64,000 nucleotides of DNA from Trebonia kvetii (GCF_007827045.1 NZ_RPFW01000002.1:248001-312000), one strand, 5' to 3'. Shown: positions 17,947-27,763, numbered from the stretch's first letter. Made by a program: numbers and translations. Notes: generated by a model from the letters alone, not told the origin.

Positions 17947-18543
17947 TCAGCCCGGCTGCCAGCCGGGCTGGCGGCCGGTCAGGCCGAGGAGCCGGTCCAT
18001 GACCGGCGCGTCGCCCGGAACGTCAACCGGCGGTCCGAACAGTCCCGGTGTGCCGTCGGGATTCTGCTCGGCGACAGCACTGGCCCAGGCGTGGGCCGTC
18101 GTCACCGGCCCGGCGAGCGACGGGTCCTCGCCCGGATAGCGCTGGCCGGTGGCGACGGCGAGGTCCCACCCGTGGACGAGGACCTCGTCCACGGCGGCGG
18201 CGCCGGCGACCGGCGCCGGCATCTCGCCGCCGCCCACCACGGTGGTGCCGTCCCACGCGCCCGGCGGCTGCCACGCCGCCGCGAGCTCGTCAAGCTGGAC
18301 GCGCAGCCGGTCGCGCCAGTCCGTGCCGAGCCGCGCAGCGTCCGGCGGGCGAGGCGCGCCGCCGTCCGGGAGAAGCTGCCTGGACCCGGCGGCGGCAAAG
18401 GCCAGCGACAGGTTGTCGATGTGGTCGAGAAGCTCGCCGACCGTGATGCCGCCGCATGGCGTCACCGTAGTGAGCTGGTCGTCGCGCACCCCCTGGACGA
18501 GTTCCGCGAGGACAGATGTCGCGGGCCTCAAGTCCGCTGTCAT
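17947..18543 (-). CDS. DinB-fold, TIGR03086-like mycothiol-dependent protein
   Basis: 198 aa. GGITVGELLDHIDNLSLAF carries the first conserved His, and EVLVHGWDLAVATGQ the second pair, typical of the TIGR03086 family. Start ATG 18543 is set by GGAGGTGACGAC immediately upstream; an upstream GTG in frame is less likely. The gene stands alone between two leftward/rightward neighbours. A detoxification role with mycothiol is inferred from the family, not shown. Confidence 0.78.
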   Translation of the reverse strand: MTADLRPATSVLAELVQGVRDDQLTTVTPCGGITVGELLDHIDNLSLAFAAAGSRQLLPDGGAPRPPDAARLGTDWRDRLRVQLDELAAAWQPPGAWDGTTVVGGGEMPAPVAGAAAVDEVLVHGWDLAVATGQRYPGEDPSLAGPVTTAHAWASAVAEQNPDGTPGLFGPPVDVPGDAPVMDRLLGLTGRQPGWQPG

Positions 18544-18729
18544 GTCGTCACCTCCAGTCACTCATTCAACCACCGGGCGGCGCGGTGGTGGTGACACGAG
18601 GGCAGCCTGGCGGGCTAGCCGCCTGGCCCGAGGCCCCACGTATGCGGCACTATGCAGCCATGCCCATGAGTTCGCCAGCATCGCGGTCGGCGTTGTGCCG
18701 GTTTCCTGTGACGTCGGCGTGAGGACCGC

Positions 18730-21075
18730 ATGGATGATGTCCGGGCCGGCCTGCGGGCCCGGTGGCGATCCTGGCTCACCCTGGCCCTGGTGGCGGGACT
18801 CATCGGCGGCCTGGTCACCGCGGTCGCCGCCGGAGCGCGCCGGACCGATGCCGCCTACCCGGGACTGACCGCCTGGAGCAATCCCCCTGACGACCTGGTC
18901 TCCCTGGACGCGGGCGGAGAGTTCGCCAGCGTCGACGCGGCGGCGGTGCGACGGCTGCCGCAGGTTGCCGCGTCCGCACCGCTCACGAATTACGTCAGCC
19001 TGTCCCCGGCTCAGGCGGCCCTGATGGCCCCCGGCGACGCCGCCATCCCGGCTGCCCGCTGGCATCGCAAGCTGCTGTCCGGCCGGCTGCCTGATCCCGG
19101 GCGGCCCGATGAGGCCGATGTCTCCTTCACGCTCGCACAGTCCATGCACCTCAGTCCCGGCGACACGGTCCGCCTGCGCCTGCTCGGCGTATCGGGCAAG
19201 CCCGTGTCCGTGTGGTTTCGCGTGGTAGGAGTGGAGGCGGCCCCCAGCGAGTTCCCGCCCCAGTACGGCACCGGCATCGACGTCGTGTGGGCGACTCCGG
19301 CGTTCAGTCGGCAACAGCGCGGCGCCCTCGTGAGCCAGCGTGATATCGCGCTGTGGCTCCGCGGCGGGGCCGCGGTCGTCCCCGCGGTGGAGCGTCAGAT
19401 CACCCGGCTGGGCGGCGGCAAGGCGCTCAGCGATTACCCGCTTGCCCCGCAGGCGGCGAATACGAGACGGTCCATCCACCAGCAGGCGGTCACCCTCTGG
19501 CTGCTGGCCGGGATGCTGGCGCTGCTTGGGCTGCTTGTCCTCGATCAGCTGCTGGCCCGCCTCACCGTCACCGAGGCGGCGGACTACCGGACGCTGCGGG
19601 CGCTCGGCATCTCCGCGGCGCAGCTGACCGAGGCCGGACTCCTGCGGGCAGCGCTGATCGGCACGGCCGGCGCGGTCGCGGGGACAGCTGGCGCGGTCGC
19701 CGTCTCCGGGGTGTTCCCCATCGGGCTCGCTGCGGTAGCCCGGCTGGGTCCCGGCGTGACCGCCGACTGGCCCGCGCTCGGCGCGGGCATGCTGGCCACC
19801 GTGGCCGGGACAGTATTGTGCGCGGCCTGGCCGGCCTGGCGCGCGGCCGTCGCTGTCACGCGCCTGTCCGACATCCCGGTCACGTCAGCGCGCCAAGCCC
19901 GCGTTGCCCACGCCATCCGCCTGGTCACCGCGGCCACCGGGCTGCGGCTGGCGCTGGCGCCGCGCACCGGGCGCAGTGCCATCGCCGCGTCCGTGCTCGG
20001 CGTGCTCGGGCTGTCCGCCGCGGTGGTGTTCACCGCGAGTTCCGCGCATCTGCTCGCCACTCCCCGGCTGTACGGAGTGACGTGGGATGCCATCGTGGAA
20101 GGCCTGGGGGATGAGCCCATCGCCGCGGTGGAACGGGCCATCGCCGCGGACTCCCAGGTCGCAAGCTGGGCTCCCGCCTATCTCGGCGTCTTGGTCCAGG
20201 TCAACGGGAAGCAGGTCGGCGTCATCACGACGAGCGGCGGGGCTGGCGACGCGATGGCGGCCGTCCCCGTACGCGGGCGCCCGCCGCGAGGCCCGCAAGA
20301 GATCGTGCTGGGCGAGCGCACGCTTGCCGCCCTCGGTGCCCACATCGGGAGCACCGTCCTGGTGCAGATCCCTGGCATGGGCAAACCCACGGCCAGGACC
20401 GTGGTCGGGACCGCGGTTTTCCCCGCCGTGGGCGACCAGAGCCAGCTCGGAACAGGCGCGGAACTCACCACGAGTGGACTGCTGACCCTGGTAGCGCCCC
20501 ACGTGCCGGTCCCGCCGCCCAGCGGCGTGCTGGTCAGCTTCCAGGGCCAGCACGCTGCGCCAGGCAACGACGGCGGCGGGCAGGAGATCAGTGCCTTGAC
20601 CGCGATCGTGCAGCGGGCGGGACCATACGGCGTCGTGCCCGCCGACACGCCCGTCGACCTTGTCAACTTCGGCCAGCTGCAAGATCTGCCGCTGCTGACC
20701 GGCCTGGGGCTGGGCGGGCTGGCGATGCTGACGATCACGCACCTGCTGCTCACCTCGGTCCGCCGCCACCGACGCGAGCTGTCGGTGCTGCGTGCCCTGG
20801 GTTTCACGCCGCGCCAGGTGCGGGCCACGGTCGGCTGGATGGCCGCCAGCTTCGCGACGGTCGCCCTGGCCGGCGTCCCGCTGGGCATCGCGAGCGGCCG
20901 GCTGGCCTGGGTGGCGTTCACCGGCCAGCTCGGCATCGTGCCCGTCACGGTCGTCCCAGCCGGCTGGGTGGCCGCCCTCGCCGCCGCGGTGATCGCCTTG
21001 TCCGTTGCCGTCGCCGCGGTCCCTGCCAGATCCGCTGCGCGTGCCCGCCTCGCCGCCGTGCTCCGGGCCGAATGA
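18730..21075 (+). CDS. FtsX-family ABC transporter permease (two-module)
   Basis: 781 aa. A first helix (SWLTLALVAGLIGGLVTAVA) is followed by a large extracytoplasmic domain and a three-helix bundle (about 255-380). A second module begins near residue 415 with its own periplasmic domain and ends with three helices including RHRRELSVLRALGFTPRQVRATV, the FtsX motif. Such permeases act with a LolD/MacB-type ATPase in lipoprotein or peptide handling. No ATPase gene is adjacent in this window, so the partner is elsewhere or lost. Confidence 0.85.
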   Translation: MDDVRAGLRARWRSWLTLALVAGLIGGLVTAVAAGARRTDAAYPGLTAWSNPPDDLVSLDAGGEFASVDAAAVRRLPQVAASAPLTNYVSLSPAQAALMAPGDAAIPAARWHRKLLSGRLPDPGRPDEADVSFTLAQSMHLSPGDTVRLRLLGVSGKPVSVWFRVVGVEAAPSEFPPQYGTGIDVVWATPAFSRQQRGALVSQRDIALWLRGGAAVVPAVERQITRLGGGKALSDYPLAPQAANTRRSIHQQAVTLWLLAGMLALLGLLVLDQLLARLTVTEAADYRTLRALGISAAQLTEAGLLRAALIGTAGAVAGTAGAVAVSGVFPIGLAAVARLGPGVTADWPALGAGMLATVAGTVLCAAWPAWRAAVAVTRLSDIPVTSARQARVAHAIRLVTAATGLRLALAPRTGRSAIAASVLGVLGLSAAVVFTASSAHLLATPRLYGVTWDAIVEGLGDEPIAAVERAIAADSQVASWAPAYLGVLVQVNGKQVGVITTSGGAGDAMAAVPVRGRPPRGPQEIVLGERTLAALGAHIGSTVLVQIPGMGKPTARTVVGTAVFPAVGDQSQLGTGAELTTSGLLTLVAPHVPVPPPSGVLVSFQGQHAAPGNDGGGQEISALTAIVQRAGPYGVVPADTPVDLVNFGQLQDLPLLTGLGLGGLAMLTITHLLLTSVRRHRRELSVLRALGFTPRQVRATVGWMAASFATVALAGVPLGIASGRLAWVAFTGQLGIVPVTVVPAGWVAALAAAVIALSVAVAAVPARSAARARLAAVLRAE

Positions 21076-21154
21076 CCTGCTCCGCCAGCTGGCGGCTAGG
21101 AACGCCGCATGGCAGGGCGGGAAGGAGTCCGCGACCCGCCCGCGCCGGTCCGCG

Positions 21155-21715
21155 CTAGGCGGGATGCTCGGAGGTGAAGGGCAGAGAATGGTCGCGATCC
21201 AGGGCGTCGCTCACGGCCTGCTGGAAGCTCGCGTAGGCGACGTCGGGTGCCGTGCCCTCCTCGATCTGCCGCAAGTACTGCCAGCCGAGACGGCGCAGGT
21301 GAAGCTCGTCCCTGCGGTACAGGCCTGCCGTTGCCCGCATGTCCGCGCCCTGGCTGATAGCGGTGAAGACCGCGATGAGCACGCCGATCACGACGAGTGC
21401 GGTCGTCGCGGCCGGCGAGCGGGATTCGCCCTGGATCCCGGCGATTCCTGAGCTGACGGCGCCGAGGGCGCCAACGCAGATGCTGATGCTCATGGCCGCG
21501 CGCCGGAAGCGGTCGCGGCGGCTCCGCCACACGTAGATTTCGCTGACATAGCGCCGCAAGAAGACCTCACGCAGATCCCGCGTGCCCGCGTCGGCCGGGA
21601 GCGCGGCGATGCAGGCGCGTACGCGCTCGATCAGTTCGCTGCGCTCATCGAACGGCCGCTGGCCGCCGTCCAGGCTGGGCACGCCGGACTTCGCGGCTCG
21701 AGACATCATGCGCAT
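21155..21715 (-). CDS. SLATT/DUF4231-like two-helix membrane protein
   Basis: 186 aa. Two closely spaced membrane helices (AAMSISICVGALGAVSSGIA and TTALVVIGVLIAVFTAIS) are flanked by basic and acidic helices (RYVSEIYVWRSRRDRF; RRDELHLRRLGWQYLRQIEE). That layout is the SLATT/DUF4231 pattern, a family proposed to form pores in nucleotide-signalled defence systems but also found alone. No cyclase or effector gene is next to it, so a defence role is not supported here. TACCAT lies eight bases before the start. Confidence 0.6.
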   Translation of the reverse strand: MRMMSRAAKSGVPSLDGGQRPFDERSELIERVRACIAALPADAGTRDLREVFLRRYVSEIYVWRSRRDRFRRAAMSISICVGALGAVSSGIAGIQGESRSPAATTALVVIGVLIAVFTAISQGADMRATAGLYRRDELHLRRLGWQYLRQIEEGTAPDVAYASFQQAVSDALDRDHSLPFTSEHPA

Positions 21716-21739
21716 GGACCACCATGGTAGGGCGCGGCG

Positions 21740-23386
21740 TTACCTGACGGCGGGTTCCGCCGGAGCGGCGGCCGGGCCGGCGACGGAGGTGCGCAGCGGG
21801 AGTTCCTTGATCGCCACGGCGAGCACGAGGGCGGCCGCCATCACCGCGGCGGCAGCGAGGAACGCCACGTCGAGCGCGCTGGTGAAACCCTGACGGAACG
21901 GCTGGGCGAGCACGGGATCCATCTGGGTGAGGAACGCCGGGTTGTCAAGGGCGGACTGGCCGCCGGAGGCGGCGAGCCGCAGCAGGCTGGCCTGCCCCGG
22001 ATGGGCCGCCGCGGCGGCGCGGAAGGCGGGCGAGCCGTTCGACGTCGCGTAGCCGCTGCTGATCGCGCCGCCGGCCGCCGAATAGGTGAGTGACAGGAAC
22101 AGGGCCACGCCCGCGGTGCCGCCGATCTGACGGAAGAACGTGTTCGACCCGGTGGCGACCCCGAGGTCCGCCTGGGGCAGGGCGTTCTGCATGGACAGCG
22201 TGATGGTCTGCGCGTACAGGGTGGAACCCGCCCCGATCACGAACATCACGGCCCCGACGCAGGGCAGCGGCGCCGCGGCCGTCAGCCGGGACAGCAGCAG
22301 CATCCCGGCGAGCATCAGCACCGATCCGGTCACCGGCATGATCTTGTAGCGGCCGGTGCGCGTGGTGAACTGCCCGGCGATGACCGAGCCCGCGAGCGTG
22401 CCCGCCACCTGGGGCAGCATGAGCAGTCCCGCCTCGGTCGGCGAAAACCCGCGCACCAGCCGCAGGTAGAGCGGCAGCAGCACGATGGTCGCGAACATCC
22501 CCGCGTTGGACACCAGCGACTGCCCCGCCCCGACGGCGAAGCCGCGGTTGCGGAACAGGCGCAGTGCGATCAGCGCGTGATCTCCCACCCGCCGTTCCGC
22601 GGCTAGGAATCCGGCCGTGCCGAGAGCGCCGGTCGCATAGCAGGCCACCGACGCCGGAGCGCCCCAGCCCCAGGCCTGCCCGCGCTGCGCGACGAGCAGC
22701 AGGGGGACGGCCGCCAGCATCAGGGTCGCCGTGCCTGTCAGGTCGATACGGCGTCCGCGGGGCCGCGGCGGACCCGGCCGCAGCACCCGGACGATGACGG
22801 CGCAGGCGGCGAGACCGACGGGCAGGTTGATGAGGAAGATCCAGCGCCAGCCGTCTACGCCGAGCAGGGTGCGCTGGCCGGCCAGGGCGCCGCCGGTCAC
22901 CGGGCCCGCCACGCTCGCCACCGCGTAGGTGGAGACGAAGTACACACCGTACCTGCCGCGCTCCCGCGGCGGGACGATGTCGCCGAGCACCGCCGAGGTC
23001 AGCCCGAGCATGCCGCCCGCGCCGATCCCCTGAAAGGCACGGCACGCGGCGAGCATCGGCATCGACACCGCGAACGCGCACAGGGCGGAGCCCACGAGGA
23101 AGACGGCGATCGCGGCGAGGAACAGCGGCTTGCGGCCATGGGTGTCCGACAGCTTGCCCCACACCGGGACGGAGATCGTGGAGCTGATGAGAAACGCGGT
23201 CGTCACCCATGCCTGCGCGGTCAGCCCGTTCAGGCTCTCGCCGATCCGGTACAGCGCCGCGCTGACGACGGTCACGTCGAGCGAGGCGACGAACGTGGCC
23301 AGCAGCAGCCCGGACAGCACCGCGAAGACCTGACGGCGGCCATACCCTTCTGTCAGCGTCGAGGTGTTCACAGGGGATGATCTCAT
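21740..23386 (-). CDS. MFS exporter, DHA2 (EmrB/QacA) family
   Basis: 548 aa with 14 predicted helices. TM1 reads FVASLDVTVVSAALYRIG, motif A is GKLSDTHGRKPLF, motif C-like segment ASVAGPVTGGAL precedes WRWIFLINLPVG. An Ala-rich C-terminal helix ends in a Pro-rich tail. Likely multidrug or metabolite efflux. It is divergent from a LysR regulator with a 60-bp gap, a common arrangement for LysR-controlled exporters. The start may be the GTG at 23371, giving five residues fewer. Confidence 0.87.
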   Translation of the reverse strand: MRSSPVNTSTLTEGYGRRQVFAVLSGLLLATFVASLDVTVVSAALYRIGESLNGLTAQAWVTTAFLISSTISVPVWGKLSDTHGRKPLFLAAIAVFLVGSALCAFAVSMPMLAACRAFQGIGAGGMLGLTSAVLGDIVPPRERGRYGVYFVSTYAVASVAGPVTGGALAGQRTLLGVDGWRWIFLINLPVGLAACAVIVRVLRPGPPRPRGRRIDLTGTATLMLAAVPLLLVAQRGQAWGWGAPASVACYATGALGTAGFLAAERRVGDHALIALRLFRNRGFAVGAGQSLVSNAGMFATIVLLPLYLRLVRGFSPTEAGLLMLPQVAGTLAGSVIAGQFTTRTGRYKIMPVTGSVLMLAGMLLLSRLTAAAPLPCVGAVMFVIGAGSTLYAQTITLSMQNALPQADLGVATGSNTFFRQIGGTAGVALFLSLTYSAAGGAISSGYATSNGSPAFRAAAAAHPGQASLLRLAASGGQSALDNPAFLTQMDPVLAQPFRQGFTSALDVAFLAAAAVMAAALVLAVAIKELPLRTSVAGPAAAPAEPAVR

Positions 23387-23446
23387 CGCTATTGCGCAGG
23401 GAAATCAAACAAGGACCGCCGATCTTCCCACAACCAGGAGTTGTTG

Positions 23447-24382
23447 ATGGAACTCGACCTCGGCGCCGTGCGGACGTTCATCGCCGTGGTCGACGACGGG
23501 CACTTCACCGACGCGGCGGACCGCCTCGGCATGACGCAGCAGGCCGTGTCCAAGCGGATCGCCCGCCTCGAATCCGACCTGGGCGCGCCGCTGCTCAGCC
23601 GGTCGCGTGCCGGGGTGAGGCTGACCGAGGACGGCGCCGCCTTCCTGCCGCACGCCCGCGCGCTGATCAGCCTGGCCGACCAGGCCGCCGGGATGCTCCG
23701 GGTCCGCCGCCGCCCGCTCCGCGTCGACGTGCTTGCCCGCGTCGCGGCGCCGGTCGACATCGTCAGGGACTTCTACGAGGCGACCGAGGCCGACGTCGAC
23801 ATCGTGGTGTCCCGCGGCAGCCTGTCGCGCGCGACCGCGCTCGCCGACGGCTCGGTCGACGCGGCATTCGGCCGCGTCACCGGCAAGCTTCGGCCGGGCA
23901 TCGAGCGCATCCCCGCCTCGCTTGAGCCGATCCCCATACTCGTCGGCCGCAAGCACCGGCTGGCCAGGCGCAAGCGGGTGCCGATGGCGGAGCTGTCCGG
24001 CCTGACCGCGTGGATGCCTGGCAACGCCCGCGACAGCGAGTGGGCCGAGTTCTACCGCTTCCTCAGCGACGACTTCGGCGTCGCGATCGACACCTCGGGC
24101 CCGGTGTTCGGCCGCGAGCACATGGTGGAGCGGATCGCCGCGTCGCCTGACCTCATCATGTTCGGCAGCCAGGCACAGTTCTCCGGCCGCCCGCACGTCG
24201 TCGAGGTGGCCGTCACCGACCCGACGCCGGTCTACCCGTGGTCACTCATGTGGCATGCGATGAACCGGCACCCGTCGCTATCGCGGCTCATCGGTCACGT
24301 CCGTGCCCAGTACCGGCCGGGGGACCAGGGCGGCCTGTGGCTGCCTGCCCCCGATCGCCCGCTGTTTCCCCAGGAGACCTGA
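23447..24382 (+). CDS. LysR-family transcriptional regulator
   Basis: 311 aa from ATG 23447. The winged helix reads FTDAADRLGMTQQAVSKRIARLE within MELDLGAVRTFIAVVDDGHF, and residues about 90-290 form the two-lobed periplasmic-binding-like effector domain. Start is fixed by AGGAG six bases upstream. Divergent from the DHA2 exporter across about 60 bp containing GATGATCTCATC, a near-palindrome that could be part of the operator. Likely regulates that exporter; inducer unknown. Confidence 0.88.
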   Translation: MELDLGAVRTFIAVVDDGHFTDAADRLGMTQQAVSKRIARLESDLGAPLLSRSRAGVRLTEDGAAFLPHARALISLADQAAGMLRVRRRPLRVDVLARVAAPVDIVRDFYEATEADVDIVVSRGSLSRATALADGSVDAAFGRVTGKLRPGIERIPASLEPIPILVGRKHRLARRKRVPMAELSGLTAWMPGNARDSEWAEFYRFLSDDFGVAIDTSGPVFGREHMVERIAASPDLIMFGSQAQFSGRPHVVEVAVTDPTPVYPWSLMWHAMNRHPSLSRLIGHVRAQYRPGDQGGLWLPAPDRPLFPQET

Positions 24383-24402
24383 GTCGTTTCGTGCAATAGC
24401 AT

Positions 24403-24930
24403 GTGTCGATCTTTGCTGATGTGACGAGTCTTGCGAGTGTGACGGTGTATCAGGCGTTCCCAACCCCAGCCCCAGTGCCGGCCGGGCCCGCGCCCGCATC
24501 CGTCCGGCGCGCCGTGTACCTGATGTACGCCGGCGCCGTCATATCGCTGATCAGCGGTGTCGTCGGCGTCATCACCGTCGCGAACGCGGGATTCTTCCCC
24601 GACAGGAACGCCCCCGGATCGCACGTCCCCGGCGCGGTCGTCGGAGCTGTGAGCGTCGTCGTCGTCGTTGTCGCCGTCTTCAGCATCGTGGTCCCCATCG
24701 TGCTGTGGCTCTGGATGGCGTGGAAATGCAAGGCGGGCCGTCCGTGGGCGCGGGTCGTCTCGACGGTGCTGTTCGGGCTGGCGACCTTCGCCACGCTGAC
24801 CTCACTCGTGGGCACCAGTGCCTGGGGCATGGCCGGGATGATCGCCAGCTGGCTCGCCGGCCTCGGCGCGACCATCCTGTTGTGGCAGCGCCCGTCGTCG
24901 TGGTACTTCCGCCCAGGGCCGCGCTACTAG
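24403..24930 (+). CDS. Small four-helix membrane protein of unknown function
   Basis: 175 aa. After a Pro/Ala-rich N-terminus (PTPAPVPAGPAPAS) there are four hydrophobic segments: LMYAGAVISLISGVVGVI, VVGAVSVVVVVVAVFSIVVP, VSTVLFGLATFATL and GMAGMIASWLAGLG. The layout resembles uncharacterised actinobacterial membrane proteins found with Pro-rich cytoplasmic tails. Start GTG 24403 is only 20 bp after the LysR stop and lacks a Shine-Dalgarno, so it may be wrong by several codons. I cannot assign a function. Confidence 0.65.
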   Translation: MSIFADVTSLASVTVYQAFPTPAPVPAGPAPASVRRAVYLMYAGAVISLISGVVGVITVANAGFFPDRNAPGSHVPGAVVGAVSVVVVVVAVFSIVVPIVLWLWMAWKCKAGRPWARVVSTVLFGLATFATLTSLVGTSAWGMAGMIASWLAGLGATILLWQRPSSWYFRPGPRY

Positions 24931-24996
24931 GCTGCCTCCGTCGCACCGCACGGTCGCGCCTTTTAGTGCGCAGCGCGGCTGACAATGCTGATAACT

Positions 24997-25021
24997 GATA
25001 ACAGCAAGAAGCGCGGAGCGC
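24997..25021 (+). repeat. Dispersed repeat copy 3 (full 25 bp)
   Basis: Identical to the copy at 2139-2163. It is preceded by GATAACT (24990-24996), a partial tandem. The 3' GAGCGCTCGCC then recurs at 25047 with similar flanks (CGGTGGC versus ACAGTGGC). The rest of 24931-25204 shows no gene. Confidence 0.8.
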
Positions 25022-25204
25022 TCGCCGCGGTGGCGCGGTCCTGCGCAGAGCGCTCGCCACAGTGGCAAAAAGTCACGCGCGGACAAGAGTTTCAGCCTCA
25101 TCCGCGGCCAGAGCGCAGGCGGCCAAATTGAATGTAGAGAATGCAATCTTCGCCGTGAGACGATCAGCTCAAAGGTGGTTGAATCCTCATTCAAGGTGGC
25201 CAAA

Positions 25205-26683
25205 GTGACGGCTGAGACAACGGCGGCGGGAACCACTACTGGTTTGCGGCGGGACGCCATCGGCCTGCGCGAAGTTCTCTTCCAGTCCATTACCGGCATG
25301 GCCCCGGGCGCGGCCATCGCCGCGTCCATCCCGGCCGGCGCGGGCTTCGCCGGCGGGTCCCTGCCGCTGAGCGTGATCTTCGCCCTTGTCGCGTGCCTGC
25401 TGTGCGCCTCGTCGATCGGGCTGCTCGCCCGCGAGATGCCCGCCGCCGGCTCGCTGGCGACCTATGCCGCCCGCGGCCTGCACCCGGCGGTCGGCTTCCT
25501 CACCGCCTGGGGCTACATCCTGGTCTCGGTCCTCATCCCGCCGCTTGTCCTGCTCCAGCTGGGCTTCACGACGGCCAGCACGATCAACTCCGACTTCTCC
25601 GGCTACCCGGCGAACCTGTGGTGGCCGTGGGCGCTGGCCGGCGCGGTCATCGTGCTCGCGGCCGGGTACTTCGGCATCAGGACGTCGGCGCGGATGGGCA
25701 CGATTCTCGGCGTGTTCGAGATCGCGGTCTTCGTGGTGCTCGCGGTGTTCCTGATCGTCCACGCGGGCGGGCACAACACGATCAAGGTCTTCGGCACCGG
25801 GTACACGCCCAAGTCCTACCACGGCATCACCGGCGTGATCGCGGGCTCGGTGTTCACCCTGCTCGCGTTCGGCGGATTCGAGGGCGCCGCGCCGCTCGCC
25901 GAGGAGAGCAAGAACCCGCGCCGCACCGTGCAGCGGGCCGTCCTGTACTCCACGCTCGGCATCGGCATCCTGTACGTGTTCACCACCTACGCTGCCGACG
26001 TGGCCTTCGGCCCGGCCGGGTTCTCCGGCTTCACGAGCTCCGGTAACAACTCCTGGGAGGGCATGGCGCGGAACCTGTACGGGCTCTTCTGGTTCTTCGT
26101 GTTCCTGGCCATCGTCAACTCCACGATCGCGAACGCGAACGCCGGCGTGAACATCGTCAGCCGCATGTCGTATGCGATGGGCCGCATCCACGCGCTCCCG
26201 CACGCACTTGCCAGGGTGCACCCCACGCACCGGTCCCCGGTGCTGGCGATCGTGGTCTCCTTCGTGGCGTCGGTCGCGGTCATGCTCGGCCTCGGTTTCG
26301 GCTACGACCCGGTGACCGCGTTCGCCATGCTCGGCACCGCCATCGTGATCGTCCTTGTCGCCATCTACATCCTGATGAACGCCGCCTGCATCGGGTACTT
26401 CGGGGCGGCGCGGAACCGGGGAGGCAGGGCCTGGAACCCGTTCCTCCACCTGATCGTCCCGGTCCTCGGTATCGCCGCGTTCGTGCCTGCGTGGCTGACC
26501 GCGGCGGGCATCAAGGTCTTCTCGTTCGTCTCGCCGCTCACGCCGCCGTACTCCTACATGGGCCCGGGCGTGGCCGCCTTCATGGCGCTTGGCGTGCTCT
26601 ACCTGCTCTACCTGTACGCGCGGCACCCGCAGCCGGTCACCGAGGTGGGGCTTGTGCACCTGGACGAGGAGCCGGAGGCCTAG
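25205..26683 (+). CDS. APC-superfamily amino-acid/polyamine permease
   Basis: 492 aa from GTG 25205. TM1 carries VLFQSITGMAPGAAIAASIP, and the substrate-binding helix TM6 region FTLLAFGGFEGAAPLAEESKNPRR is the hallmark of the amino-acid permease group (GFE motif). Twelve or so helices are visible. Likely imports an amino acid or polyamine by proton symport. GTG 25205 is preceded by AGGTGG five bases upstream; a GTG at 25175 would add ten residues. A dispersed repeat lies about 180 bp upstream. Confidence 0.85.
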   Translation: MTAETTAAGTTTGLRRDAIGLREVLFQSITGMAPGAAIAASIPAGAGFAGGSLPLSVIFALVACLLCASSIGLLAREMPAAGSLATYAARGLHPAVGFLTAWGYILVSVLIPPLVLLQLGFTTASTINSDFSGYPANLWWPWALAGAVIVLAAGYFGIRTSARMGTILGVFEIAVFVVLAVFLIVHAGGHNTIKVFGTGYTPKSYHGITGVIAGSVFTLLAFGGFEGAAPLAEESKNPRRTVQRAVLYSTLGIGILYVFTTYAADVAFGPAGFSGFTSSGNNSWEGMARNLYGLFWFFVFLAIVNSTIANANAGVNIVSRMSYAMGRIHALPHALARVHPTHRSPVLAIVVSFVASVAVMLGLGFGYDPVTAFAMLGTAIVIVLVAIYILMNAACIGYFGAARNRGGRAWNPFLHLIVPVLGIAAFVPAWLTAAGIKVFSFVSPLTPPYSYMGPGVAAFMALGVLYLLYLYARHPQPVTEVGLVHLDEEPEA

Positions 26684-26730
26684 CGAGCGCTGCGCCCCGC
26701 CACTGAAAGTGGCGGGGTAGCCTCGGCGGC

Positions 26731-27681
26731 GTGACGCATCCGCTGCTCGACCCGGAGGTCGTGCACGCGGTGCGGCGGGCCGCCGCGGAACATCGGGGGC
26801 GGGCCTGGACACATGCCGGGTTCACCAGCCGCAGTCACCGCGCGTCCCATCCGTGCGGTGTCTTCACCGGGACGCCGTTCTCGGTCTTCGCCAAGCTCGA
26901 CGCCACACCGGGCGGGCAGGAACAGTTCACCGCCGAACTGAACGGGTTGCGGCTCATCCGATCCCGCACCGCCGTGGCCACGCCGGTCCCGGTCGCCGCC
27001 GCGGTCGTTGCCACGCCTGCCGGGACGCTGCTGCTGACCGAGGCGGTCGCGGAGCGCGGCGCCACTTCCGGGCAGGCCGCGGATGGCCGGACGCCGCGGG
27101 ACTACGCGGCGATCGGGCGGGCGCTGGCCGGGCTGCACCAGGCGCGCGGCGAGCGGTTCGGTCTCGCCGAGTTCGACGGCTTCTTCGGCCCGCTGCCGCA
27201 GTGCAACCGGCCGATCGGCATGGACAGCTGGGCCGCCTTCTACGCCGAGCGCCGGGTGCTGCCGCTACTACGGCTCGCGGTCGACTCCGGTCACCTCCCG
27301 GCGGAACTAGCGCGAGGTACGGAACGGCTTGTGGCGCGCCTGCCCGCGCTGTGCGGACCGGACCGCGTGCCGTCGCTGCTGCACGGCGACGCCCAGCAGA
27401 ACAACTTCGTCAGCACCGCCGACGGCGCCGTAGTGATCGACCCGGCTCCGTACTACGGGCACCCGGAGATCGACCTGGCGCTCGTGGACTACTTCTCCCC
27501 GGTGGACCCCGCGCTGCTAGGCGGGTACGCGGAGGTCGCGCCGGTCGATCCGGGGTTCGCCGAGCGGCGCGAGCTGTGGCGGGTGCACGCCTATCTGGCG
27601 GTGGTCGCCGTCGACGGCGCCAGCCCCTTCGGGAGCTCGTTCGTGCCGCGCATCGCCGCCGCGGTGCGGCAGTACGCATAG
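26731..27681 (+). CDS. Fructosamine-3-kinase/ketosamine kinase-like protein
   Basis: 316 aa. Protein-kinase-like fold with catalytic loop LLHGDAQQNNFV and metal loop VVIDPAPYYGHPEIDLAL. The latter, with PxxYYGHPExDLA, is characteristic of fructosamine kinases, which phosphorylate glycated amines on the sugar to trigger deglycation. N-lobe segment PFSVFAKLDATPGGQEQF holds the ATP-binding Lys. TAGCCT sits seven bases before the GTG start, so it is probably leaderless. Substrate range in bacteria is not established. Confidence 0.85.
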   Translation: MTHPLLDPEVVHAVRRAAAEHRGRAWTHAGFTSRSHRASHPCGVFTGTPFSVFAKLDATPGGQEQFTAELNGLRLIRSRTAVATPVPVAAAVVATPAGTLLLTEAVAERGATSGQAADGRTPRDYAAIGRALAGLHQARGERFGLAEFDGFFGPLPQCNRPIGMDSWAAFYAERRVLPLLRLAVDSGHLPAELARGTERLVARLPALCGPDRVPSLLHGDAQQNNFVSTADGAVVIDPAPYYGHPEIDLALVDYFSPVDPALLGGYAEVAPVDPGFAERRELWRVHAYLAVVAVDGASPFGSSFVPRIAAAVRQYA

Positions 27682-27763
27682 ACCGGCGTCGCCCAGGCCG
27701 GCCGCTCGGCCGCAGAACGGAGCGGTGGCTGCCCGGGGCAATTGGACTGAGTTTTACGCCTCA

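Noticed and set aside
21155..21715. Possible nucleotide-signalled defence effector (SLATT-like)
   Set aside because: No cyclase, NucC-like or other partner is adjacent; a lone two-helix protein is not enough to claim a defence system.
25047..25062. Second GAGCGCTCGCC near repeat copy 3 as a sixth repeat copy
   Set aside because: Lacks the GATAACAGCAAG core; treated only as a local partial duplication.
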